A DNA stretch of 64,000 nt from Phalacrocorax aristotelis (Eukaryota > Chordata > Aves > Suliformes > Phalacrocoracidae), in contig NW_027441109.1 of the NCBI RefSeq assembly GCF_949628215.1, positions 930,001-994,000 of the forward strand, read 5' to 3'. The notes beneath the pieces were generated by a model that was not told the origin of the DNA, ran no database searches, and saw only the letters and a list, made by a program, of their open reading frames with translations. Position 1 is the stretch's first letter. The number at the start of each line of letters is the position of its first letter. Both the position numbers and the translations under genes were made by a program. Positions 43,460-57,000 of the stretch are shown here, in pieces.

Positions 43460-44914
43460 CCAGTACAGTGCGGGGAACGGGGACGTACAGTGCGGGGAAC
43501 GGGGACGTACCAGGATCTACTGGGTTGTACTGGGAGGGAACTGGGACGTACTGGGAGGCTCTACAATGTCCTGGGATGTCCTGGGATGTAGTGTGGAGGA
43601 ACTAGGATGTACAGGCTTGTACTGGGTTGTACCGGGTGGAACTGGCAGGAATTTGGGATGTACCAGGATGTACTGGGATGTACTGGGAGGTAACTGTTAT
43701 GTACTGGGAAGGAACTGGTAGGGAACGGGGATGTACTCGTATGTACTGGGAGGGAAGTGTTATGTACTGAGGGTAACTGGGACGTACTGGGATGTGCTGG
43801 GAGGGAACTGTGAAGTACTGGGATGTACTGGGAGGGAACTGGGATGTACTGGGATGGAACTGGGATGTACTGGGAGGGCACTGGAATGTAATGGGATGTA
43901 CTGGGAGGGAACTGGGGTGTACTGGGAGGCACTACAATGTGCTGGGATGTCCTGGGATGTACCGTGGAGGAAGTAGGGTGTACAGGCTTGTACTGGGTTG
44001 TACCGGGTGGAACTAGCAGGGATTTGGGATGTACCAGGATCTACTGGGATGTACTGGGATGTACTGGGAGGGAAGTGTTATGTACTGAGGGGAACTGGGA
44101 CGTACTGGGATGTGCTGGGAGGGAACTGTGAAGTACTGGGATGTACTGGGAGGGAACTGGGATGTACTGGGAGGGAACTGGGATGTACTGGGTGGGAAGT
44201 GTTGGGAATTGGGATTTACTGGGAGGGAACTGGGATGGACTGGGAGGGAGCTGGGATGTAGTGGGACATACTGGGAGGGAACTGGGATGTACTGGGGTGT
44301 ACTGGGAGGGGACTGTTATGTACCGAGGGGGAACTGGGATGTACTGGGAGTGAACTGTGAAGTACTGGGATGTACTTAGAGGGAAGTGGGAGGGAACTTG
44401 GATGTAGTGGGAGGGAACTGGGATTTACTTGGAGGAAAGTGGCATGTACTGGGCTGTACTGGAATGGAACTGGGAGTGAACTGTGTGTGAACTGTGAGGG
44501 AACTGGGATGTACTGTGAGGGAACTGGGATGTACTGGGATGTACTGGGATGCACTGGTAGGGATCTGGGATGTACTGGGATGCACTGGTAGGGAACTGGG
44601 ATGTACTGGGAGGAAACTGGAATGTCCCAGTTGACACCCACTTCCCTCCCAGTGCCTCCCAGTATATCCCAGTTTCCTCCCAGTACATCCCAGTAAATCC
44701 CAGTTTGCTCCCAGTACATCCCAGTACATCGCAGTACATTCCAGTTCCGTTCCTGTACATCCCAATACATCCCCGTTCCATGCCAGTACATCCCAGTTCC
44801 CTACCAGTTCATCCCCGTACATCCCAATTCCCTCCCGGTTCACTACCACTTCTTTCCCAGTGCCTCCCAATACATCCCAGTTCCGTCCCATTACATCCCA
44901 GTATATCCCAGTTC

Positions 44915-44974
44915 CCTCCCAGTACATCCCAGGTCCCTCCCAGTACTGGGAGGGACCTGGGATGTACTGGGAGG
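44915..44974. repeat. perfect 60-bp palindrome at a strand-switch point
   Basis: Reading outward from the centre between 44944 and 44945 (CCCAGT/ACTGGG), thirty bases on each side are exact complements with no spacer. Symmetry breaks at CCCTCCC versus GGGAGGC. It could extrude as a cruciform. Confidence 0.9.
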
Positions 44975-47900
44975 CACTACAATGTGCGGGGATGCTCTGG
45001 GATGTACTGTGGAGGAACTAGGATGTACAGGCTTGTACTGGGTTGTACCGGGTGCAACTGGCAGGGATATGGGATGTACCAGGATGTACTGGGATGTACT
45101 GGGAGGTAACTGTTATGTACTGGGAAGGAACAGGGAGGGAACTGGGATGTACTGTGAGGGAACTGGGACGTAGTGTGAGGACACTGGGATGTACTGTTAT
45201 GTACTGGGAGGGAAGTGTTATGTACTGAGGGGAACTGGGACGTACTGGGATGTACTGGGAGGGAACTGTGAAGTACTGGGATGTACTGGGAGTCAACTGG
45301 GAGGGAACTGGTATGTAGTAGGATGTACTGGGTGGGAACTGGGATGTACCAGGATGTACTGGGATGTACTGGGAGGGAACTGGGATGTACTGGGATGTAC
45401 TGGGAGGGAACTGGTATGTACTGGGAGGGAACTGGGATGTACTGGGGACATACTGGCAGGGAACTGGGATGTACTGGGAGGGGATTGGGATGTACTGGGA
45501 GGGAACTTGGATGTATTGGGAGGGAAGTGTTATGTACCAAGGGGGAACTGGGACGTACTGGGATGTAGTGGGAGTGAACTGTGAAGTACTGGGATGTACT
45601 TAGAGGGAACTGGGATGTACTGGGAGGGAACTTTGAAGTACTGGGATGTAATTAGAGGAAACTGGGAGGCAACTGGGATGTAGTGGGACGTACTGGAATG
45701 GAACTGTGTGTGAACTGTGTGTGAACTGGGAGGGTACTGGGATGTACTGTGAGGGTACTGGGATGTACTGGGAGGGACTGGGAGGGATCTGGGATGTACT
45801 GGGCTGCACTGGTAGGGAACTGGGATGTACTGGGAGGACACTGGAATGTCCCAGTTGACACCCACTTCCCTCCCAGTTTCCTCCCAGTATATCCCAGTTT
45901 CCTCCCAGTAAATCCCAGTTTCCTCCCAGTAAATCCCAGTTTCCTCCCAGTACATCCCAGTTTCCTCCCAGTACATCCCAGTAAATCCCAGTTCGCTCCC
46001 AGTACAACCCAATACATCGCCGTACATTCCAGTTCCGTTCCTGTACATCCCAATACATCCCCGTTCCATGCCAGTACATCCCAGTTCCCTACCAGTTCAT
46101 CCCCGTACATCCCAATTCCCTCCCGGTTCACTACCACTTCTTTCCCAGTGCCTCCCAATACATCCCAGATCCGTCCCATTACATCCCAGTACATCCCAGT
46201 TCCCTCCCAGTACATCCCAGATACCTCCCACTACTGGGAGGGAACTGGGATGTACTGGGAGGCACTACAATGTGCGGGGATGCCCTGGGATGTACTGTGG
46301 AGGAACTAGGATGTACAGGCTTGTACTGGGTTGTACCGGGTGGAAGTAGCAGGGATTTGAAATGTCCTAGGATCTACTGGGATGTACTGGGATGTACTGG
46401 GAGGTAACTGTTGTGTACTGGGAGTGAACTGGGAGGGAACTGGGATGTACTTGGAGGGAAATGGGAGAGAACTGAGATGTACTGGAGGGAACTGGAACGG
46501 AATAAGAGGCAACTAGGACGCACTGGTCGGAAACAGGGACGGAACTGTGATGTACTGGGACGTACTGGGAGGGAACTGGGACGTACTGGGAAGGAACTGT
46601 TGTGTACTGGGAGTGAACTGGGAGGGAACTGGTATGTAGTAGGATGTACTGGGAGGGAACTGGGATGTACTGGGAGGAAACTGGAATGTCCCAGTTGACA
46701 CCCAGTTTCCTCCCAGTATATCCCAGTTTCCTCCCAGTACATCCCAGTAAATCCCAGTTTGCTCCCAGTACATCGCAGTACATTCCAGTTCCGTTCCTGT
46801 ACATCCCAATACATCCCCGTTCCATGCCAGTACATCCCAGTTCCCTACCAGTTCATCCCCGTACATCCCAATTCCCTCCCGGTTCACTACCACTTCTTTC
46901 CCAGTGCCTCCCAATACATCCCAGTTCCGTCCCATTACATCCCAGTACGTCCCAGTTCCCTCCCAGTACGTCCCAGTTCCCTCCCAGTACTGGGAGGGAA
47001 CTGGGATGTACTGGGAGGCACTACAATGTGCGAGGATGCCCTGGGATGTACCGTGGAGGAACTAGGATGTACAGGCTTGTACTGGGTTGTACCGGGTGGA
47101 ACTGGCAGGGATTTGGGATGTACCAGGATCTACTGGGATGTACTGGGATGTACTGGGAGGTAACTGTTGTGTACTGGGAGTGAACTGGGAGGGACCTGGG
47201 ATGTACTGGAAGGCACTACAATGTGCGGGGATGCACAGGGATGTACCGTGGAGGAACTAGGATGTACAGGCTTGTACTCGGTTGTACCGGGTGGAACTGG
47301 CAGGGATTTGAAATGTCCTAGTATCTACTAGGATGTACTGGGATGTACTGGGAGGTAACTGTTGTGTACTGGGAGTGAACTGGGAGGGAACTGTGAAGTA
47401 CTGGGATGTACTGTGAGGGAACTGGGATGTACTGGGAGGGAACTGGGATGTACTGGGTGGAAAGTGTTGGGAATTGTGATTTACTGGGAGGGAACTGGGA
47501 TGGACTGGGAGGGAACTGGGATGTAGTGGGACATACTGGGAGGGAACTGGGATGTACTGGGGTGTACTGGGAGGGAATTGTTATGTACCGAGGGGGAACT
47601 GGGATGTACTGGGAGTGAACTGTGAAGTACTGGGATGTACTTAGAGGGAAGTGGGAGGGAACTTGAATGTAGTGGGAGGGTACTGGGATTTACTTGGAGG
47701 AAAGTGGCATGTACTGGGCTGTACTGGAATGGAACTGGGAGTGAACTGTGTGTGAACTGTGAGGGAACTGGGATGTACTGTGAGGGAACTGGGATGTACT
47801 GGGACGTACTGGGACAGACTGGGAGGGATCTCGGATGTACTGGGAGGGATCTGGGATGTACTGGGAGGCACTACAATGTGCGGGGATGCCCTGGGATGTA

Positions 47901-50900
47901 CTGTGGAGGAACTAGGATGTACAGGCTTGTACTGGGTTGTACCGGGTGGAACTGGCAGGGATTTGGGATGTACCAGGATCTACTGGGATGTACTGGGAGG
48001 TAACTGTTATGTACTGGGAAGGAACAGGGAGGGAACTGGGATGTACTGGGAGGAAACTGGGATGTACTGTGAGGGAACTGGGACGTACTGTGAGGACACT
48101 GGGATGTACTGGTATGTACTGGGAGGGAAGTGTTATGTACTGAGGGGAACTGGGACGTACTGGGATGTACTGGGAGGGAACTGTGAAGTACTGGGATGTA
48201 CTGGGAGTGAACTGGGAGGGAACTGGTATGTAGTAGGATGTACTGGGTGGGAACTGGGATGTACCGGGAGGGAACTGGGATGTACTGGGAGGGAACTGGT
48301 ATGTACTGGGAGGGAACTGGGATGTAGTGGGAGGGAACTGGTAGGGAACTGGGATGTACTGGGAGGGAACTGGTATGTACTGGGAGGGAACTGGGATGTA
48401 CTGGGACATACTGGCAGGGAACTGGGATGTACTGGGAGGGGATTGGGACGGACTGGGAGGGAACTGGGATGTACTGGGCTGCACTGGTAGGGAACTGGGA
48501 TGTACTGGGAGGAAACTGGAATGTCCCAGTTGACACCCACTTCCCTCCCAGTGCCTCCCAGTATATCCCAGTTTCCTCCCAGTACATCCCAGTAAATCCC
48601 AGTTTGCTCCCAGTACATCGCAGTACATTCCAGTTCCGTTCCTGTCCATCCCAATACATCCCCGTTCCATGCCAGTACATCCCAGTTTCCTACCAGTTCA
48701 TCCCCGTACATCCCAGTTCCCTCCCGGTTCACTACCACTTCTTTCCCAGTGCCTCCCAATACATCCCAGTTCCGTCCCATTACATCCCAGTACATCCCAG
48801 TTCCCTCCCAGTACGTCCCAGTTCCCTCCCAGTACGTCCCAGTTCCCTCCCAGTACGTCCCAGTTCCCTCCCAGTACGTCCCAGTTCCCTCCCAGTACGT
48901 CCCAGGTCCCTCCCAGTACTGGGAGGGAACTGGGAGGTACTGGGAGGCACTACAATGTGCGGGGATGCCCTGGGATGTACTGTGGAGGAACTAGGATGTA
49001 CAGGCTTGTACTGGGTTGTACCGGGTGGATCTGGCAGGGATTTGAAATGTCCTAGGATCTACTAGGATGTACTGGGAGGTAACTGTTATGTACTGGGAGT
49101 GAACTGGGAGGGAACTGGGATGTACTGGGAGGGAACTGGGACGTACTGTGAGGACACTGGGATGTACTGGTATGTACTGGGAGGGAAGTGTTATGTACTG
49201 AGGGGAACTGGGACGTACTGGGATGTACTGGGAGGGAACTGTGAAGTACTGGGATGTACTGGGAGTGAACTGGGAGGGAACTGGTATGTAGTAGGATGTA
49301 CTGGGTGGGAACTGGGATGTACCAGGATGTACCGGGATGTACTGGGAGAGAACTGGTATGTACTGGGAGGGAACTGGGATGTACTGGGATGTAGTGGGAG
49401 GGAACTGGGAGGGAACTGGGATGTACTGGGAGGGAACTGGTATGTACTGGGAGGGAACTGGGATGTACTGGGACATACTGGCAGGGAACTGGGATGTACT
49501 GGGAGGGGATTGGGACGGACTGGGAGGGAACTGGGATGTACTGGGCTGCACTGGTAGGGAACTGGGAAGTACTGGGAGGAAACTGGAATGTCCCAGTTGA
49601 CACCCACTTCCCTCCCAATGCCTCCCAGTATATCCCAGTTTCCTCCCAGTATATCCCGGTTTCCTCCCAGTACATCCCAGTAAATCCCAGCTCGCTGCCA
49701 GTACATGCCAATACATCGCTGTACATTCCAGTTCTGTTCCTGTACATCCCAATACATCCCCGTTCCATGCCAGTACATCCCAGTTTCCTGCCAGTTCATC
49801 CCCGTACATCCCAATTCCCTCCCGGTTCACTACCACTTCTTTCCCAGTGCCTCCCAATACATCCCAGTTCCGTCCCAGTTCCCTCCCAGTACATCCCAGG
49901 TCCCTCCCAGTACTGGGAGGGAACTGGGATGTACTGGGAGGCACTACAATGTGCGGGGATGCCCTGGGATGTACTGTGGAGGAACTAGGATGTACAGGCT
50001 TGTACTCGGTTGTACCGGGTGGAACTGGCAGGGATTTGGGATGTACCAGGATCTACTGGGATGTACTGGGATGTACTGGGAGGTAACTGTTGTGTACTGG
50101 GAGTGAACTGGGAGAGAACTGGGATGTACTGGGAGGGAACTGGGATGTACTGTGAGGACACTGGGATGTACTGGTATGTACTGGGAGGGAAGTGTTATGT
50201 ACTGAGGGGAACTGGGACGTACTGGGACGTGCTGGGAGGGAAGTATGAAGTATTGGGATGTACTTAGAGGGAACTGGGATGTACTGGGAGGGAACTGGGA
50301 GTGAACTGGGAGGGAACTGTGAAGTACTGGGATGTACTGGGAGGGAACTGGGATGTACTGGGAGGGAACTGAGATGTACTGGGTGGAAAGTGTTGGGAAT
50401 TGGGATTTACTGGGAGGGAACTGGGATGGACTGGGAGGGAACTGGGATGTAGTGGGACATACTGGGAGGGAACTGGGATGTACTGGGGTGTACTGGGAGG
50501 GAACTGTTATGTACCGAGGGGGAACTGGGATGTAGTGGGAGTGAACTGTGAAGTACTGGGATGTACTTAGAGGGAAGTGGGAGGGAACTTGGATGTAGTG
50601 GGAGGGAACTGGGGTTTACTTGGAGGAAAGTGGCATGTACTGGGATGTACTGGAATGGAACTGGGAGTGAACTGTGTGTGAACTGTGAGGGAACTGGGAT
50701 GTACTGTGAGGGAACTGGGATGTACTGGGATGTACTGGGACGGACTGGGAGGGAACTGGGATGTACTGGTAGGGATCTGGGATGTACTGGGCTGCACTGG
50801 TAGGGAACTGGGATGTACTGGGAGGAAACTGGAATGTCCCAGTTGACACCCACTTCCCTCCCAGTGCCTCCCAGTATATCCCAGTTTCCTCCCAGTACAT

Positions 50901-53900
50901 CCCAGTAAATCCCAGCTCGCTGCCAGTACATCCCAGTACATCGCAGTACATTCCAGTTCCGTTCCTGTAATCCCAATACATCCCCGTTCCATGCCAGTAC
51001 ATCCCAGTTCCCTACCAGTTCATCCCCGTACATCCCAATTCCCTCCCGGTTCACTACCACTTCTTTCCCAGTTCCGTCCCATTACATCCCAGTTCCGTCC
51101 CATTACATCCCAGTACGTCCCAGTTCCCTCCCAGTACGTCCCAGTTCCCTCCCAGTACATCCCAGGTCCCTCCCAGTACTGTGAGGGAACTGGGACGTAC
51201 TGTGAGGACACTGGGATGTACTGGTATGTACTGGGAGGGAAGTGTTATGTACTGAGGGGAACTGGGACGTACTGGGATGTACTGGGAGGGAACTGTGAAG
51301 TACTGGGATGTACTGGGAGTGAACTGGGAGGGAACTGGTATGTAGTAGGATGTACTGGGTGGGAACTGGGATGTACTGGGAGGGAACTGGGATGTACTGG
51401 GAGGGAACTGGTATGTACTGGGAGGGAACTGGGATGTACTGGGATGTAGTGGGAGGGAACTGGGAGGGAACTGGGATGTACTGGGAGGGAACTGGTATGT
51501 ACTGGGAGGGAACTGGGATGTACTGGGACATACTGGCAGGGAACTGGGATGTACTGGGAGGGGATTGGGACGGACTGGGAGGGAACTGGGATGTACTGGG
51601 CTGCACTGGTAGGGAACTGGGATGTACTGGGAGGAAACTGGAATGTCCCAGTTGACACCCACTTCCCTCCCAATGCCTCCCAGTATATCCCAGTTTCCTC
51701 CCAGTATATCCCAGTTTCCTCCCAGTACATCCCAGTAAATCCCAGCTCGCTGCCAGTACATGCCAATACATCGCTGTACATTTCAGTTCTGTTCCTGTAC
51801 ATCCCAATACATCCCCGTTCCATGCCAGTACATCCCAGTTCCCTACCAGTTCATCCCCGTACATCCCAATTCCCTCCCGGTTCACTACCACTTCTTTCCC
51901 AGTGCCTCCCAATACATCCCAGTTCCGTCCCATTACATCCCAGTACGTCCCAGTTCCCTCCCAGTACGTCCCAGTTCCCTCCCAGTACATCCCAGGTCCC
52001 TCCCAGTACTGGGAGGGAACTGGGATGTACTGGGAGGCACTACAATGTGCGGGGATGCCCTGGGATGTACCGTGGAGGAACTAGGATGTACAGGCTTGTA
52101 CTGGGTTGTACCGGGTGGAACTGGCAGGGATTTGAAATGTCCTAGGATCTACTAGGATGTACTGGGAGGTAACTGTTATGTACTGGGAGTGAACTGGGAG
52201 GGAACTGGGATGTACTGGGAGGGAACTGGGACGTACCGTGAGGACACTGGGATGTACTGGTATGTACTGGGAGGGAAGTGTTATGTACTGAGGGGAACTG
52301 GGACGTACTGGGATGTACTGGGAGGGAACTGTGAAGTACTGGGATGTACTGGGAGTGAACTGGGAGGGAACTGGTATGTAGTAGGATGTACTGGGTGGGA
52401 ACTGGGATGTACCAGGATGTACTGGGATGTACTGGGAGGCAACTGGTATGTACTGGGAGGGAACTGGGATGTACTGGGATGTAGTGGGAGGGAACTGGGC
52501 GGAAACTGGGATGTACTGGGAGGGAACTGGTATGTACTGGGAGGGAACTGGGATGTACTGGGACATACTGGCAGGGAACTGGGATGTACTGGGAGGGGAT
52601 TGGGACGGACTGGGAGGGAACTGGGATGTACTGGGCTGCACTGGTAGGGAACTGGGATGTACTGGGAGGAAACTGGAATGTCCCAGTTGACACCCACTTC
52701 CCTCCCAATGCCTCCCAGTATATCCCAGTTTCCTCCCAGTATATCCCAGTTTCCTCCCAGTACATCCCAGTTTCCTCCCAGTACATCCCAGTAAATCCCA
52801 GCTCGCTGCCAGTACATGCCAATACATCGCTGTACATTCCAGTTCTGTTCCTGTACATCCCAATACATCCCCGTTCCATGCCAGTACATCCCAGTTCCCT
52901 ACCAGTTCATCCCCGTACATCCCAATTCCCTCCCGGTTCACTACCACTTCTTTCCCAGTTCCGTCCCATTACATCCCAGTTCCCTCCCAGTACATCCCAG
53001 GTCCCTCCCAGTACATCCCAGGTCCCTCCCAGTACTGGGAGGGAACTGGGATGTACTGGGAGGCACTACAATGTGCGGGGATGCCCTGGGATGTACTGTG
53101 GAGGAACTAGGATGTACAGGCTTGTACTGGGTTGTACCGGGTGGAACTGGCAGGGATTTGGGATGTACCAGGATCTACTGGGATGTACTGGGATGTACTT
53201 GGAGGTAACTGTTATGTACTGGGAGTGAACAGGGAGGGAACTGGGACGTACTGGTAGGGAACTGGGATGTACTGTGAGGGAACTGGGACGTAGTGTGAGG
53301 ACACTGGGATGTACTGGTATGTACTGGGAGGGAAGTGGTATGTACTGAGGGGAACTGGTGCGTACTGGGATGTACTGGGAGGGAACTGTGAAGTACTGGG
53401 ATGTACTGGGAGTGAACTGGGAGGGAACTGGTATGTAGTAGGATGTACTGGGTGGGAACTGGGATGTACCAGGATGTACTGGGATGTACTGGGAGGGAAC
53501 TGGTATGTACTGGGAGGGAACTGGGATGTAGTGGGAGGGAACTGGGAGGGAACTGGGATGTAGTGGGAGGGAACTGGTATGTACTGGTAGGGAACTGGGA
53601 TGTACTGGGACATACTGGCAGGGAACTGGGATGTACTGGGAGGGGATTGGGATGTACTGGGAGGGAACTTGGATGTATTGGGAGGGAAGTGTTATGTACC
53701 AAGGGGGAACTGGGACGTACTGGGATGTAGTGGGAGTGAACTGTGAAGTACTGGGATGTACTGTGAGGGAACTGGGATGTACTGGGAGGGAACTTTAAAG
53801 TACTGGGATGTACTTAGAGGAAACTGGGAGGCAACTGGCATGTACTGGGATGTACTGGAATGGAACTGGGAGTGAACTGTGTGTGAACTGGGAGGGAACT

Positions 53901-54020
53901 GGGATGTACTGTGAGGGAACTGGGATGTACTGGGATGTACTGGGAGGGACTGGGAGGGATCTGGGATGTACTGGGCTGCACTGGTAGGGAACTGGGATGT
54001 ACTGGGAGGAAACTGGAATG

Positions 54021-57000
54021 TCCCAGTTGACACCCACTTCCCTCCCAGTTTCCTCCCAGTATATCCCAGTTTCCTCCCAGTATATCCCAGTTTCCTCCCA
54101 GTACATCCCAGTAAATCCCAGTTCGCTCCCAGTACATCCCAATACATCGCCGTACATTCCAGTTCCGTTCCTGTCCATCCCAATACATCCCCGTTCCATG
54201 CCAGTACATCCCAGTTTCCTACCAGTTCATCCCCGTACATCCCAATTCCCTCCCGGTTCACTACCACTTCTTTCCCAGTGCCTCCCAATACATCCCAGTT
54301 CCGTCCCATTACATCCCAGTACATCCCAGTTCCCTCCCAGTACATCCCAGTTCCCTCCCAGTACTGTGAGGGAACTGGGACGTACTGTGAGGACACTGGG
54401 ATGTACTGGTATGTACTGGGAGGGAAGTGTTATGTACTGAGGGGAACTGGGACGTACTGGGATGTACTGGGAGGGAACTGTGAAGTACTGGGATGTACTG
54501 GGAGTGAACTGGGAGGGAACTGGTATGTAGTAGGATGTACTGGGTGGGAACTGGGATGTACCGGGAGGGAACTGGGATGTACTGGGAGGGAACTGGTATG
54601 TACTGGGAGGGAACTGGGATGTACTGGGATGTAGTGGGAGGGAACTGGGAGGGAACTGGTATGTACTGGGAGGGAACTGGTATGTACTGGGAGGGAACTG
54701 GTATGTACTGGGAGGGAACTGGGATGTACTGGGACATACTGGCAGGGAACTGGGATGTACTGGGAGGGGATTGGGACGGACTGGGAGGGAACTGGGATGT
54801 ACTGGGCTGCACTGGTAGGGAACTGGGATGTACTGGGAGGAAACTGGAATGTCCCAGTTGACACCCACTTCCCTCCCAATGCCTCCCAGTATATCCCAGT
54901 TTCCTCCCAGTATATCCCAGTTTCCTCCCAGTACATCCCAGTAAATCCCAGCTCGCTGCCAGTACATGCCAATACATTGCTGTATATTCCAGTTCTGTTC
55001 CTGTACATCCCAATACATCCCCGTTCCATGCCAGTACATCCCAGTTCCCTACCAGTTCATCCCCGTACATCCCAATTCCCTCCCGGTTCACTACCACTTC
55101 TTTCCCAGTGCCTCCCAATACATCCCAGTTCCGTCCCATTACATCCCAGTACATCCCAGTTCCCTCCCAGTACATCCCAGTTCCCTCCCAGTACATCCCA
55201 GGTCCCTCCCAGTACTGGGAGGGAACTGGGATGTACTGGGAGGCACTACAATGTGCGGGGATGCCCTGGGATGTACCGTGGAGGAACTAGGATGTACAGG
55301 CTTGTACTGGGTTGTACCGGGTGGAACTGGCAGGGATTTGAAATGTCCTAGGATCTACTAGGATGTACTGGGAGGTAACTGTTATGTACTGGGAGTGAAC
55401 TGGTAGGGAACTGGGATGTACTGGGAGGGAACTGGGACGTACCGTGAGGACACTGGGATGTACTGGTATGTACTGGGAGGGAAGTGTTATGTACTGAGGG
55501 GAACTGGGACGTACTGGGATGTACTGGGAGGGAACTGTGAAGTACTGGGATGTACTGGGAGTGAACTGGGAGGGAACTGGTATGTACCAGGATGTACTGG
55601 GTGGGAACTGGGATGTACCAGGATGTACTGGGATGTACTGGGAGGCAACTGGTATGTACTGGGATGTACTGGGATGTAGTGGGAGGGAACTGGGACGTAC
55701 TGGGATGTAGTGGGAGGGAACTGGTATGTACTGGGAGGGAACTGGGATGTACTGGGACATACTGGCAGGGAACTGGGATGTACTGGGAGGGGATTGGGAC
55801 GGACTTGGAGGGAACTGGGATGTACTGGGCTGCACTGGTAGGGAACTGGGATGTACTGGGAGGAAACTGGAATGTCCCAGTTGACACCCACTTCCCTCCC
55901 AATGCCTCCCAGTATATCCCAGTTTCCTCCCAGTATATCCCAGTTTCCTCCCAGTACATCCCAGTAAATCCCAGCTCGCTGCCAGTACATGCCAATACAT
56001 CGCTGTACATTCCAGTTCTGTTCCTGTACATCCCAATACATCCCCGTTCCATGCCAGTACATCCCAGTTCCCTACCAGTTCATCCCCGTACATCCCAATT
56101 CCCTCCCGGTTCACTACCACTTCTTTCCCAGTTCCGTCCCATTACATCCCAGTTCCCTCCCAGTACATCCCAGGTCCCTCCCAGTACTGGGAGGGAACTG
56201 GGATGTACTGGGAGGCACTACAATGTGCGGGGATGCCCTGGGATGTATTGTGGAGGAACTAGGATGTACAGGCTTGTACTGGGTTGTACCGGGTGGAACT
56301 GGCAGGGATTTGGGATGTACCAGGATCTACTGGGATGTACTGGGATGTACTGGGAGGTAACTGTTATGTACTGGGAGTGAACTGGGAGGGAACTGGGACG
56401 TACTGGTAGGGAACTGGGATGTACTGTGAGGGAACTGGGACGTAGTGTGAGGACACTGGGATGTACTGGTATGTACTGGGAGGGAAGTGTTATGTACTGA
56501 GGGGAACTGGTGCGTACTGGGATGTACTGGGAGGGAACTGTGAAGTACTGGGATGTACTGGGAGTGAACTGGGAGGGAACTGGTATGTAGTAGGATGTAC
56601 TGGGTGGGAACTGGGATGTACCAGGATGTACTGGGAGGGAACTGGTATGTACTGGGAGGGAACTGGGATGTAGTGGGAGGGAACTGGGAGGGAACTGGGA
56701 TGTAGTGGGAGGGAACTGGTATGTACTGGGAGGGAACTGGGATGTACTGGGACATACTGGCAGGGAACTGGGATGTACTGGGAGGGGATTGGGATGTACT
56801 GGGAGGGAACTTGGATGTATTGGGAGGAAAGTGTTATGTACCAAGGGGGAACTGGGACGTACTGGGATGTAGTGGGAGTGAACTGTGAAGTACTGGGATG
56901 TACTGTGAGGGAACTGGGATGTACTGGGAGGGAACTTTAAAGTACTGGGATGTACTTAGAGGAAACTGGGAGGCAACTGGCATGTACTGGGATGTACTGG

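Noticed and set aside
48991..49944. 317-codon minus-strand frame and dozens of 100-300-codon frames in the satellite
   Set aside because: Both strands give repetitive frames because the monomer lacks stops in several registers. The 21-bp monomer preserves frame by length alone.
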